The translations under genes were made by a program, and so were the position numbers. From assembly GCA_009746045.1 (NCBI GenBank), contig RPFO01000329.1:1-64000 (forward strand): 64,000 bases of DNA. Direction: 5' to 3'. Under the pieces are notes generated by a model. It saw nothing but the letters and a program-made list of their open reading frames with translations, was not told where the DNA came from and did no database searches. Each line of letters opens with the position of its first letter. The first letter of the stretch is position 1. The stretch is from Mesostigma viride. Lineage: Eukaryota; Streptophyta; Mesostigmatophyceae; Mesostigmatales; Mesostigmataceae. Positions 1 through 10,872 of this stretch are shown in pieces.

Positions 1-2232
1 GGCTGGATGATGGTGGTGGGTGGCTGGCATGCATGGATGGTGGTGGTGGGTGGCTGGCATGCATGGATGGTGGTGGTGGGTGCTGGCATGCATGGATGGT
101 GGTGGTGGGTGGCTGGCACGCATGGATGGTGGTGGTGGGTGGTGCTGCATGGATGGTGGTGGTGGGTGGCTGGCACGCATGGATGGTGGTGGTGGGTGCT
201 GGCACGCATGGATGGTGGTGGTGGGTGCTGGCATGCATGGATGGTGGTGGTGGGTGGCTGGCACGCATGGATGGTGGTGGTGGGTGCTGGCACGCATGGA
301 TGGTGGTGGTGGGTGCTGGCACGCATGGATGGTGGTGGTGGGTGCTGGCACGCATGGATGGTGGTGGTGGGTGCTGGCACGCATGGATGGTGGTGGTGGG
401 TGCTGGCATGCATGGATGGTGGTGGTGGGTGCTGGCACGCATGGATGGTGGTGGTGGGGTGCTGGCATGCATGGATGGTGGTGGTGGGGTGCTGGCATGC
501 ATGGATGGTGGTGGTGGGTGCTGGCACGCATGGATGGTGGTGGTGGGTGCTGGCATGCATGGATGGTGGTGGTGGGGTGCTGGCATGCATGGATGGTGGT
601 GGTGGGTGCTGGCACGCATGGATGGTGGTGGTGGGGTGCTGGCATGCATGGATGGTGGTGGTGGGTGCTGGCACGCATGGATGGTGGTGGTGGGTGCTGG
701 CATGCATGGATGGTGGTGGTGGGTGCTGGCACGCATGGATGGTGGTGGTGGGTGCTGGCATGCATGGATGATGGTGGTGGGGTGCTGGCATGCATGGATG
801 GTGGTGGTGGGTGGCTGGCATGCATGGATGATGGTGGTGGGGTGCTGGCATGCATGGATGGTGGTGGTGGGTGGCTGGCATGCATGGATGATGGTGGTGG
901 GTGCTGGCATGCATGGATGGTGGTGGTGGGTGCTGGCACGCATGGATGATGGTGGTGGGTGGCTGGCACGCATGGATGGTGGTGGTGGGTGGCTGGCACG
1001 CATGGATGGTGGTGGTGGGTGCTGGCACGCATGGATGGTGGTGGTGGGTGCTGGCACGCATGGATGGTGGTGGTGGGTGGCTGGCACGCATGGATGGTGG
1101 TGGTGGGTGCTGGCACGCATGGATGGTGGTGGTGGGTGCTGGCACGCATGGATGGTGGTGGTGGGTGGCTGGCATGCATGGATGGTGGTGGTGGGTGGCT
1201 GGCACGCATGGATGGTGGTGGTGGGTGCTGGCATGCATGGATGGTGGTGGTGGGGTGCTGGCATGCATGGATGGTGGTGGTGGGTGCTGGCACGCATGGA
1301 TGGTGGTGGTGGGTGCTGGCACGCATGGATGGTGGTGGTGGGTGCTGGCATGCATGGATGGTGGTGGTGGGTGGCTGGCACGCATGGATGGTGGTGGTGG
1401 GTGGCTGGCACGCATGGATGGTGGTGGTGGGTGGCTGGCACGCATGGATGGTGGTGGTGGGTGGCTGGCACGCATGGATGGTGGTGGTGGGTGGCTGGCA
1501 CGCATGGATGGTGGTGGTGGGTGCTGGCATGCATGGATGATGGTGGTGGGGTGCTGGCATGCATGGATGGTGGTGGTGGTGGCTGGCACGCATGGATGGT
1601 GGTGGTGGGGTGCTGGCATGCATGGATGGTGGTGGTGGGTGCTGGCACGCATGGATGGTGGTGGTGGGTGGCTGGCACGCATGGATGGTGGTGGTGGGTG
1701 CTGGCATGCATGGATGGTGGTGGTGGGTGCTGGCATGCATGGATGGTGGTGGTGGGTGGCTGGCACGCATGGATGGTGGTGGTGGGGTGCTGGCATGCAT
1801 GGATGGTGGTGGTGGGTGGCTGGCACGCATGGATGATGGTGGTGGGTGCTGGCATGCATGGATGGTGGTGGTGGGGTGCTGGCACGCATGGATGGTGGTG
1901 GTGGGTGCTGGCATGCATGGATGATGGTGGTGGGGTGCTGGCATGCATGGATGGTGGTGGTGGGGTGCTGGCACGCATGGATGGTGGTGGTGGGGTGCTG
2001 GCATGCATGGATGGTGGTGGTGGGTGGCTGGCACGCATGGATGGTGGTGGTGGGTGGCTGGCACGCATGGATGGTGGTGGTGGGTGCTGGCATGCATGGA
2101 TGATGGTGGTGGGGTGCTGGCATGCATGGATGGTGGTGGTGGGTGGCTGGCACGCATGGATGGTGGTGGTGGGTGGCTGGCACGCATGGATGATGGTGGT
2201 GGGGTGCTGGCATGCATGGATGGTGGTGGTGG
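1..2232. repeat. 29-30 bp minisatellite array (about 75 units)
   Basis: The window opens inside a tandem array whose unit joins a GCTGGCATGCATGGATG part to a (GGT)n part. Units vary by an optional extra G or GGC and by CATGCATGG versus CACGCATGG, giving lengths of 29 or 30 bases. Since neither length adds stop codons, several frames stay open and encode W/M/V/G/H-rich nonsense. I see no promoter, splice structure or codon bias that would make these real proteins. The array continues beyond the left edge of the window. Confidence 0.97.
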
Positions 2233-2233
2233 A

Positions 2234-2731
2234 CATATCGCTGGCTGAGGACCAACACGAAAAAAGAAGCCATATCGCTGGCTGAGGACCAACACGAAAA
2301 AAGAAAACATATCGCTGGCTGACGACCAACACGAAAAAAGAAAACATATCGCTGGCTGACGACCAACACGAAAAAAGAAAACATTTAGCTGGCTTAGGAC
2401 CAACACGAAAAAAGAAAACATTTAGCTGGCAGAGGACCAATACGAAAAAATACTCTGGTCGCTCGCTGAGGACCAACCCTTAAAAAGAAGCCGTGTCGCT
2501 GGCTGAGGACCAACACGAAAAAAGAAAACATATTGCTGGCTGAGGACCAACCCTAAAAAAGAAGGCATATCGCTGGCTGAGGACCAACACGAAAAAAGAA
2601 GCCATGTCGCTGGCTGAGGACCAACCCTTAAAAAGAAGGCATATCGCTGGCCGAGAACCAACCAGAAAAAAGAAGTCATGTCGCTGGCTGAGGACCAACA
2701 CGAAAAAACAAGCCATATCGCTGGCTGAGGA
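2234..2731. repeat. 37-bp tandem repeat, about 13.5 units
   Basis: Directly abutting the first array is a second one of unrelated sequence with a 37-base unit. It has a conserved core TCGCTGGCTGAGGACCAAC followed by an A-rich tail. Units differ by point changes, and the sixth to thirteenth are the most diverged. There are no spacers between units, so this is a minisatellite and not a CRISPR array. Minus-strand frames stay open because 37 is not a multiple of 3 and the unit has few stops; I do not regard them as genes. Confidence 0.96.
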
Positions 2732-4113
2732 CTACAAAAGGGCATCATAGACGCCACCCTGCTCGCGCGAGTAAGTAGGGGTTCGTTGCACATTTACCTG
2801 CACGCATAAATCAGGAAGGGGGAAAAACGGCATTGAACAGGACCACGATTAGAATTGGGCTAGCTATAAACTAACCGGACCATTTGAAGGCATAGCAACA
2901 AACATCACGCTCGACATCAAAAAAGACTGCGCTGTTGATGCACCTTTTTCATTATGGCGGCGAGTTGAGGCGGCATTTGTCTCACCATCTTCAGGCAGCG
3001 ATGATTATTACAGAAAACAGCTATGGCGGCAGCAGTGGTGGTGCGGTTTTCGAAACCCAACAGCTGTTGTGACCGATCGTCCGTGGAGCGACCCCTGTCA
3101 ACGGCCCAGCGTAACCGGCGTTCAGGACGGAAAACGTGGCATGCTCGCCATTCGGCCAACGAGGCGAAACGCGGCGCTAGATTATTCTTATTGACAAACC
3201 GCGCATGCGGATTGGACGACTCACAATGTGACGTAATCCAAGCGTCGGTCTTCACGGTCCCGCAGGTATAAAAAGGAACAACACGCAGCCAATTTGACGC
3301 TACAATCGGGATGTTTGGATTCGGGCGTCACCATGCTGCCGTGGATAACGACGTCCGCGGTTCGATTCTAGCGTGAGCCCGGTGCTTTTTTGCACGTCGT
3401 CTGAGAGATCATCTGTCATATTACCACCAGTCGTCACTCTGCAAAGCGACGTGCCTACTGCCACGTGGTATGGCAAAAATTTCGAATGCAGAACTTTTGG
3501 GGTATACAAATAAATATATTCATGAATCGGGTATAGTAAATGTATGGGGATATATACTAACATGCTAGCCAATATATTTATACTTTCTGCTGTCCATATG
3601 CTTATTATTATGATTATTGTTATGAATATGATATATGTTCTTTCTAATATTTGTTAAATATATTTTCCTATTTACTGCTAACTTACTGTACTAGTTTTTT
3701 ATATAAATGACTAGTACTAGATAGATTAATGCCATGAATACAAATTTAAAATATGATTAAATTTTATGACAATATTACATATATTTATGGACATCACTCT
3801 TTTTTTCATACAATAAGTAGAAAATATTTAGTATTAGAGATAGCTAGTCTGTCCAGTTCATATTTCTTCTATCTAAACAATAATGATTGTAATAGAAATA
3901 GTACTAAATACTAATTAAAACTATATAAATACCAATAAATACTTTCCATATTTCTGCTACATAATTAAACAATAATGATTAAAACAATTATGTTCAATAT
4001 TCAATTTCATTTAGTAGAATCTTAAATAATTCCATGAATTAATTCACGTATTTTCCTGTCTTGGTGTGATCATCCAGGTACCTCGATCGGCAACGACACG
4101 ACACGCCTGAAAA
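2732..4113. other. gene-free stretch with an AT-rich island (about 3480-4060)
   Basis: No convincing coding region is seen. The first part (to about 3470) has mixed composition and holds a TATA-like box near 3265. From about 3480 to 4060 the sequence becomes very AT-rich, with runs of ATAT/TTAAAT, and contrasts sharply with the GC-rich exons nearby. It has no recognisable tRNA or organelle gene. It lies just upstream of the transposase-like gene and could be part of that element's 5' flank. Confidence 0.6.
3265..3272 (+). promoter_or_regulatory. possible TATA box
   Basis: The string TATAAAAAGG at about 3265 matches a eukaryotic TATA box and lies about 850 bases before the first proposed exon of the transposase-like gene. 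No transcript start can be read from sequence, and a chance match is quite possible. Confidence 0.25.
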
Positions 4114-7100
4114 ATGAGCCGGGAAGGTGTGTTTCCAATGATGCAAATCTTGGTCGCGCTGCAGCGCGACCTCTTCTCAGTTCCATACGAAAAGGCCTTA
4201 AAACTTGTGTGTAACTTCGCAAGGGTCGCGCTGCAGAGCTACCAAAAATTTCATGAAGTTTGACTTTCTCTATATTTGCTTCGCAATTGAGATTCTTTTG
4301 TATCTGCGAAGAAGGTGGGGTCATTTCGCGGAGTGACCCTGCTAATATGTAATTTCCGTGAATTTCTTTTTGTTTCTGCAGCACGGGAACGGGTGTTTCT
4401 TTCGCCAACCTCCTCCTCCTTGCGTGGCGGCTTTGCTAATCGACTCAATGCCCACAACTTGAGCATCGGGACACCGACGCCCCTTGCAGCGGATCTGAAA
4501 AACAGCTCGAAACGAAATTTCGGGAATGAGAACCGCAGCACCTCGCCCGCCGTCAGGAAGCCAGCGAAAAGGCCTGGCCAGTACGCCGAGAAGAAGTCTG
4601 TTGTGGGGACTCATCTTGCTGATGAGGCGTACAACGTAGTTCATCACATGAGGAATGAATCTACCAAGCGGGCCTCTTTTGAGGAGATTGTTGATGGCTT
4701 CAATAAGAGGGCTGACGAGCTCAAGGCGGAGCATTTTGACATTCCGGTGGCCAAGCTTTTTGATGAGCAGCGGCTTGCACAACTGTCGAGGTCTTGGGTG
4801 GCTCGGCTGATCGCCCTTTTTGACGACCTGTCGAAATCCGACCATGACAGAGACGTCAAGATCATTTTGGTGTCAACTCTTTTTTGTGGGGACGACATCG
4901 AGAAGGAGTTTTCGGCGGCAGAGTTGGAGAGAATGACGGGTGTCCCCGCGAAGACCATTCTCAAAGTTCGGGCGATCAGAAAGCAACAGAAGATGGAGTT
5001 CCTGACGCGTGCGCTGGCGCGAAAGAAGAGGAAGTTGCCCCAATTTGTAATCGAGTCGATCGCGCAGGCTTGGACTGATGAGGAGAACTCGCGCGCTTCG
5101 CCCCAAGAGAGGGATACCATAAAGACGCACGAACGAGTTGGCAATCGTGCGATTTTGGTTGGTGTCCAAGGGGCCTACTTCTACCTCACCTCGAAGGAGG
5201 ACATATATCTCAAGTTTTTAGCGGAGCACACGTACTGGGACAAGAAAAGTCCGCAGTATGAGAAGGATGTCGGCATCCATGTCGGATATACGACTTTCTG
5301 CAAGTACGCCCCCAAAACCGTCAAGGGGAAGTGGAAGGAGAGAAACGTGTGCGCCTGTGAGACGCATACGGTCATGCAGTCGAAGGTAGCGGCATGGACT
5401 AGGTACTGCAAGGCGAAGCACGGCAAGAACTGCAAGTGCGGCGACGAGTGTGAGGGATGTTTAAGGGCGAGATTGCCTGACGGCACGTGCGGGATGTTCG
5501 AAAGCCTGCACACGACCGAATGGGTGAAGCACTTCCATTGCCGTGTGGCGGAGGCGGATGGGGGAAGTGAGCTGGGGGGTGGGGCAAACTCGGCGAGAAA
5601 CGAAGAGGAGGAAGGGGACAATAATGTGACGGAAGATGAATGGCAGGGGCAAGACCTTGACGATCTTGAAATAAATGAGAGGATCGTGGAGGATGAGGAA
5701 GGGGTGCCAAGGGTAGGGGACCCATCCATGGAGGAGGGGTCTGTCTTTCGCATTCTGAAGAGGGCATGTATGGAGAACTCGTGTCCCGAGTCCCGGTGTG
5801 GCATCAAAGACTGGGTGTTGTGTGACCGGGACAAGAATTCAACAGAACTACTAAATTGGTTCAGATACGTGAAGAAGGAGGTAGTGGTTTCCCGACCGGC
5901 AGGGGAGGTAAGCGTGTTTGGATTTTGTGACGCAATTATTTCGCAGCGTCATTCTGCAGCGCGATGTTAATTTAAAGGCTTTTCTGATACTTTATGAATA
6001 TGTTACTTGCAAATTTACTTCATCCCTTGGTTAAAACAGGACGCGACCGATCGGCGGGTCCCGGAGAAGGTCAAGCGGCCCGTACAGGAAACGATGAGGT
6101 CAACGCCCGCGCAGCTGAGGCTGGCGATTATCGAGAGTTGGGAGGACTTTACCAACCACTGCTTTACGTCATGGTGGCAGTCGGCAACGATCAAGGACCG
6201 GGAGAGGAACATGACTGAGGGGGATGTGCTCGTGCATGGAGATTGGGCCGAGAATTACGAGAACAACAACTACGTCCAACTGCAGTCGCAGTACTTTCAC
6301 AAGACGAGCTTTGTCCTCATGCCCATGATCGTGCGATATTTGCACAATGGTGCGATGGCAAAGCGAACGTTCTTTTTTCTCGGGGAAGCCAAGATGAAGC
6401 GGGGAGAGCGGGCGCTCGTCTACGCGCTGAGGACAATCATGGAAACCCTGCGCGGACTTGGTGTGGGGGTGAAGAGGATGTTCATGTGCTCTGACAACTG
6501 CTCATCCCAGTTCAAGTCCAAGTACGTGGTTAACGCCGTCTTCCGCCTCCTCATGCAGGATCCCGACTTGGAATCCTTCGAGTACCACTACTTGGGTGAG
6601 CAGCACGGGAAGGGGGAGGTGGATGGTCAGGGAGCGAAGTTCAAGTGCATTGTGAGGAACATGCAATGCATTCCTGAGAACCAGGGCATCGTTACAGGGC
6701 GCCAGATCGTCAAGTACATGCGGGACAGCTGGGAAGGAGGCAAAACCACGAGCAGGGAGTCGGCCCGCGCTCGGGCAGAGGGCGTCCACCGTCATTTCTT
6801 TCATTTTCCTGAGGTGCGAAACTCAATTTTTCTTGAACTTGATTGAGGTATCTCTGCAGAGTGACCTTTTGCCCATTTGCATTTTATTATTTGATAATGC
6901 TAAAAGAACTGGTATGAATTAGCGTCTTATATAGTGAAAAATGCATGCAAAGCACTTTCAAAGGGGTATCTCTGCAGAGTGACCCTTCATGTGTACTTGA
7001 TCTATTGACACATACCAACTTTCCGTTTCTGACATTCTCCCTCATTGCAGGACCTCGACTCCGGCGCCCGTATGATACCGACGCGTGTCGAGGCCATCAA

Positions 7101-7794
7101 GCAAGCGCACTGGTGGCGCCTGGACAAGTCTGACCCGGGGCTCCTGATGATGAGGCGTTTTTCGTGCTACTGCCCAGCCTGCCTAGCTAACAGGTGGGAG
7201 GAGTGCCGGACCGAGTGGACACATATCGAGGAATTTAACGATGAGGGCCAAACGATGAAAACTTTCCGCCTGATGCCGCCAACGCAGCCCATACCTCCGG
7301 TTCGCCAGCTGACGCGGGCGGAACTGCTGAAGGATCAAAGGGATGCCATTGGCAGGCAGATGCGCATGTATGATTACATCGCAGTTCCGTCAGACAGAGA
7401 GGACGTGAACCACAATTCCGCCCACCCTTTTTGGGTGATGCAGGTGGTGAGGGAGGCCTCAGTGCTGGAGAAGGAGGAGGTTAGGTGGGTTGAGGGACAA
7501 AACGGACGGCAGAAGGAGATTTTCTTGCCCGGCCACGCCGTTCTGGCGGTTCGGCTGTGGAAGCGAGATATGCATGACCCCCTGCATTTTACTCTGGATT
7601 TGGCTGATTGGCCGGAGTCCCGCCCAGCCGACCTGGTCGATTGCTATCTGTGCATCTCCGCTGCTCTTCCGCTCCAGTGCATGGTCCTTGGCAACCAAAG
7701 GCAAGCCTACGTTGATATGAGCAAGGAGCTTGACGCGTGGCTAACCGCTCTTGTACGCAACCAGCAAGCCCCGGAGGGGCTGCCACCGGCTTAA
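4114..7794 (+). CDS. DDE/RNase H-fold transposase-like protein (four exons)
   Basis: Proposed exons are 4114-4126, 4382-5907, 6040-6813 and 7051-7794 (1018 residues, phases consistent). The two later introns have clear GT..AG ends. Exon 1 (ATG plus four codons) is the least certain, chosen because no in-frame ATG occurs early in exon 2. The middle exon has an acidic triad layout of an RNase H fold: D581 in DWAENY, D665 in SDNCSSQFKSK, then HGKGEVDG with E706/D708. Upstream lies a Cys-rich cluster (C328, C330, C355, C357, C361, C364) that may bind zinc, followed by an acidic linker. The C-terminal part around HPFWVMQVV may be a separate domain. Proteins with a DFAENY-like block and HGKGxxDG occur widely in eukaryotic genomes and are probably transposon-derived. 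The exact superfamily is not clear to me. The frame looks intact, so this copy is young or retained. Confidence 0.75.
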
Positions 7795-8315
7795 ACTTTC
7801 GGGGACGCTCCGCAGCGCCACCCCTACGGATCTTTAAGCCTGGGCTTTATTCGCCTACGGTTGGGACAGTGTTTATTCGTGTTTATATATTTTTGGAGAA
7901 CATTTTTTTGTTTTTTCATATGTTACATTAGATGACAAGTGGCTGGGAACATTGTTAGCCTCGGTAGTGACAAATTTTAGTATATTTCCGTGTCGAAATG
8001 GCGAGTATTTTATTTAACTTGTACAATAATTATTTCGAATTACAAATTTATAATTTGGTTTGACCTAAAAATCATGTCGTCACTCAAATATAGTAGTTGC
8101 TGTGTAGGACTTTCCGTCTGCAAATTGGTTCGTACTAATTTCGAATGTCACAACAATGTTACTGTACTAAGGCCTGTTTGGTAGATGTCTTAAAACACAA
8201 ATTCGCTCCGGAAGTGCCAAAGTACCTTGCTTGTAACCGGACTAGTTACGAATTGTGATTGGAAGGTTGTCCCCTACAACCACAAGGAATAGAGGGGACG
8301 CTCCGCAGCGCCACC
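4152..8315. repeat. eight copies of a 20-bp near-palindrome in introns and flanks of the transposase-like gene
   Basis: Copies lie at 4152-4171 (GGTCGCGCTGCAGCGCGACC, a perfect palindrome), 4224-4243, 4319-4338, 5947-5966 (diverged), 6847-6866 and 6964-6983 (both GGTATCTCTGCAGAGTGACC), 7803-7822 and 8296-8315 (both GGACGCTCCGCAGCGCCACC). The common form is GG, seven to eight bases, a CTGCAG-like centre, then ..ACC. All fall in introns or outside the coding exons. Each intron has at least one, starting about 25-40 bases after the donor. They could be transposase binding sites, subterminal repeats, or remnants of the events that made the introns. Confidence 0.85.
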
Positions 8316-8390
8316 CATACGACAGTCCGGACCGGGCTTTGCTGAAATAATTTTCTCACTCGCAACTTAGCCATCAAACTCACTTTTACG

Positions 8391-8864
8391 ATGGAGCGCG
8401 CCGATGTTTTTGGTTCGCAGCATACATATGTGCATGTCGATAAAAAGGAGCATGCGGCCAACATGTATGTTGAAATCGACTCCCCCCCCCACGACTTCCC
8501 ACGCTCCCTGCGGGGACCGTTTGGAGGTTGGGGTTCAGGTGTCATTGCGTTCGGAAACGGGATGATCGACCTGATGCCCCCAGATTCAGATTTGGCGCCT
8601 GCCCCCCGTGTTCCGGGTAAGGCCAGGGTGGTGCAATGCCTCCAGAATGAGGGCACGGAAATTTCGCCCAATGTCTCGGCTGTGCGCCTCCGGGCTGAGG
8701 CCCAGCATGAGTTCTTGAATGCGGCGGAAATAGGTGGGGCCGTATGGGCCCCCAAACAATTTTCCAACGAGCCTCCAAATTTCGTGGGGGACTTGTACAA
8801 GGGAGCGTACAAGTTTCGTGACATTGAGATCGATGGATGGGGGTCATTTCTCCAGGAAAAGTGA
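8391..8864 (+). CDS. unassigned single-exon protein, 157 residues
   Basis: An open frame of 157 codons starts at an ATG and ends with TGA. I do not recognise the protein. It has no obvious signal peptide, membrane segment or repeat, and is of mixed composition with acidic and glycine/proline parts. It begins 75 bases after the last copy of the 20-bp near-palindrome that marks the transposase-like gene, on the same strand, so it may be a second ORF of the same mobile element. The opposite strand is also open (8246-8944) but looks less natural. It may not be expressed. Confidence 0.45.
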   Translation: MERADVFGSQHTYVHVDKKEHAANMYVEIDSPPHDFPRSLRGPFGGWGSGVIAFGNGMIDLMPPDSDLAPAPRVPGKARVVQCLQNEGTEISPNVSAVRLRAEAQHEFLNAAEIGGAVWAPKQFSNEPPNFVGDLYKGAYKFRDIEIDGWGSFLQEK

Positions 8865-9149
8865 ATGCCGGTCCCATTTGGCAAATATAATCGATGATTA
8901 ATTCCATGCAACATTTTGCGTTGGTCAAATGTGTAAATTTGCATTATTCATCGATTCAATAAAATTATGGGGGTGGGTATACCCACCATTTGATGGTTGA
9001 AAGTACTACTAGCTTCGTCGATTAACTCTTCTCAACATGGTCCTCTAGTCGACTAGGATTGTACCAATCCATCAGGGTATCGAGAAACTTGTTATGCCGA
9101 AACACTCCGGTCGAAAATTTCGTGCCACCTGCAGGCAATCAAAAAGCGC

Positions 9150-9271
9150 ACGCGGACCGACGGGAAAGAGTAGTTAGTCACGAAATTAAAAAAACGACAA
9201 AAAGTGTCACACGCGGCCCGGCGGGAAAGAGTAGTTTGTTACGAAGTTAAAAAAACGACGAAAAGTGTCAC
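9150..9271. repeat. 61-bp tandem duplication
   Basis: Two adjacent copies (9150-9210 and 9211-9271) share CGGGAAAGAGTAGTT, an A-run with AAAAACGAC, and AAAGTGTCAC, with a few substitutions. It lies in the spacer between the small ORF and phototropin and has no visible coding role. Confidence 0.9.
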
Positions 9272-9861
9272 ACTTTTCGGAACATTCGAAGTGGGCCCGG
9301 CCCGGTGTCCGTACACGCTCAATTATCTTTGGCATCACTGGCACTGACCCCTCACCTGGCCCTAGTGAGCTCACCTTTGCACAACTGAACAAGCGTCATC
9401 ATGGATATATGATTGGCTCCGCACATGCATGTTATCTACAATCTGGACGGGCGGTGCGAAATGATCATCATGAGTGTGGTGTTCAATAGGCGCACAGTGT
9501 TCGACAAAGCTGGGATTCTCTCACGCTTCATTTATGACCTATGGAACTCTGGCATGCGACGCTATCAGTTAGTGGATGGTTGCAAATGATGAACACTGAA
9601 AACAAAATTTGGGACCCTGGCGCGGACCAGGACTGATAAGCCCAACCCACTTGAGATCTTTCATGATGACCTCAGTCATGGGCAAAAACATGATCTTTAC
9701 CCACATGCCCAATGACAACCCATTAGAAGTCTAGTGGCTTCATCCGTGGTCTAGCAAGGCTCCGTTTTAGCCACTGACATCTTGATACCCTAGGCTTAGC
9801 AGGGATTAACTACTGGTTATATTTGGAATAAACGTACACCTATTTACCTGGAAATTCCATC

Positions 9862-9945
9862 GGTACCGGACCCGGTACTTGCCCTAGGCTACCGGTACCG
9901 GTATCGGTTACCGATTCATGAGGCAATCGGTACCGGTACCGGTTA
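9862..9945. repeat. cluster of palindromic GGTACC/CGGTACCG repeats
   Basis: Within about 85 bases the string CGGTACCGG, or close variants such as CCGGTACTTG, CGGTATCGG and CGGTTACCG, occurs at least six times, some overlapping. The resulting self-complementary block could fold into small hairpins. No function is evident. Confidence 0.8.
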
Positions 9946-10872
9946 CCTGTTACGTTACCTCTTCAATTTTCGGCGCCCAGAATCTAAATTGGGCGGCGGT
10001 CGTAACTTAAGCGGGACTGACTCGTTGGGGAGTCTAAAGTCTACCAGTCCTAGGTAAACTCTAAGTAAGATCTCGAGCAGGGCACTCCGAATCTGCATGT
10101 CCCATGCCAGTGATGCCAACTGTGCTAGGAATTGTACTTAATATTTGAGCCTTGTTGTTGTTGTCGTTGCCCACGCCGCCGGCCGCACGCAGAGATTTGG
10201 AAAGGCCGAGGGCCAGGACAATAATACTTGAGCCTTGTTGAGCGGAACGGACCAAAATCTGATACTTTAAAGTTTCAACCCCCAAATGTGCATTTTTTCT
10301 ACGGTTGTCCGGTCCCTCGCCAACTGTTTCAAGTGTCAACATTTACTAGCTACGAGCCAAATTGTGCCAGAAGCCTTGCCGAGGTTTCCTTACCACGCGG
10401 CAGTATATCTGCGGCTCCATTCTACAACAATGGCATTTATGGCAATGGACGGCCCAAATTGCCACCGATTGCAACTTAGCTCTAGGCTCGGGTTGGCCAG
10501 CCACGAGATTTCCTAGAGATTTCCCGCTCTCCTTGGACAGTTGGAGGATGCGGTTTACTGCTCATCAGTCAATTAATTACCGTACTGCCACCTGTTGGGA
10601 GCCAATGATGACAACGGGAATAGGGTTGTTTGTCAGTCAGTCAGCACTCAGCCACTTTTATTCCATGCTGGTTACGTATACCCGACAGTTTGGATGTAAT
10701 CCGGATATCGCCTGTGCACAGGAGTAGGAGAATCTGCACTGCTGGGAAATCATTGGACCATGTCGCCCTAGCTGAGCGTTGTTGTAGCATGGTCCGGTGT
10801 AGCATGGTCCGTTAAGGGGGGAAGCGGCGGTTCGATGACACTGTGCCACCTTGGCCTGATCGATAGCAGAAG

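Larger units (their letters stand above)
8865..10872. other. intergenic region before the phototropin gene
   Basis: About 2 kb without a credible gene. It holds two 61-bp direct repeats (9150-9271), a cluster of CGGTACCG repeats (9862-9945) and a pair of near-identical TTGAGCCTTGTTG blocks around 10145 and 10226. Short open frames of 60-120 codons around 10228-10849 overlap on both strands and show no family similarity I recognise. The 3' part should contain the phototropin promoter, but no clear TATA box stands out. Confidence 0.6.

Noticed and set aside
7..2285. Long W/M/V/G/H-rich open frames at the left end
   Set aside because: Minisatellite without stop codons; several overlapping frames are equally open.
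2234..2731. Possible CRISPR array with 37-bp repeats
   Set aside because: Units are contiguous with no unique spacers and the DNA is eukaryotic nuclear.
3325..3385. tRNA-like stretch with GGTTCGATTC
   Set aside because: The T-loop-like motif lacks a properly paired T stem, and I could not build an acceptor, D arm or anticodon arm around it.
4315..4381. Start of the transposase-like gene at GTG 4315
   Set aside because: GTG is not a normal eukaryotic start, and the first in-frame ATG lies far inside the conserved region. The stretch 4319-4338 is one of the repeated near-palindromes, and a good acceptor (TTTCTGCAG) ends at 4381. An upstream mini-exon at 4114-4126 fits the phase.
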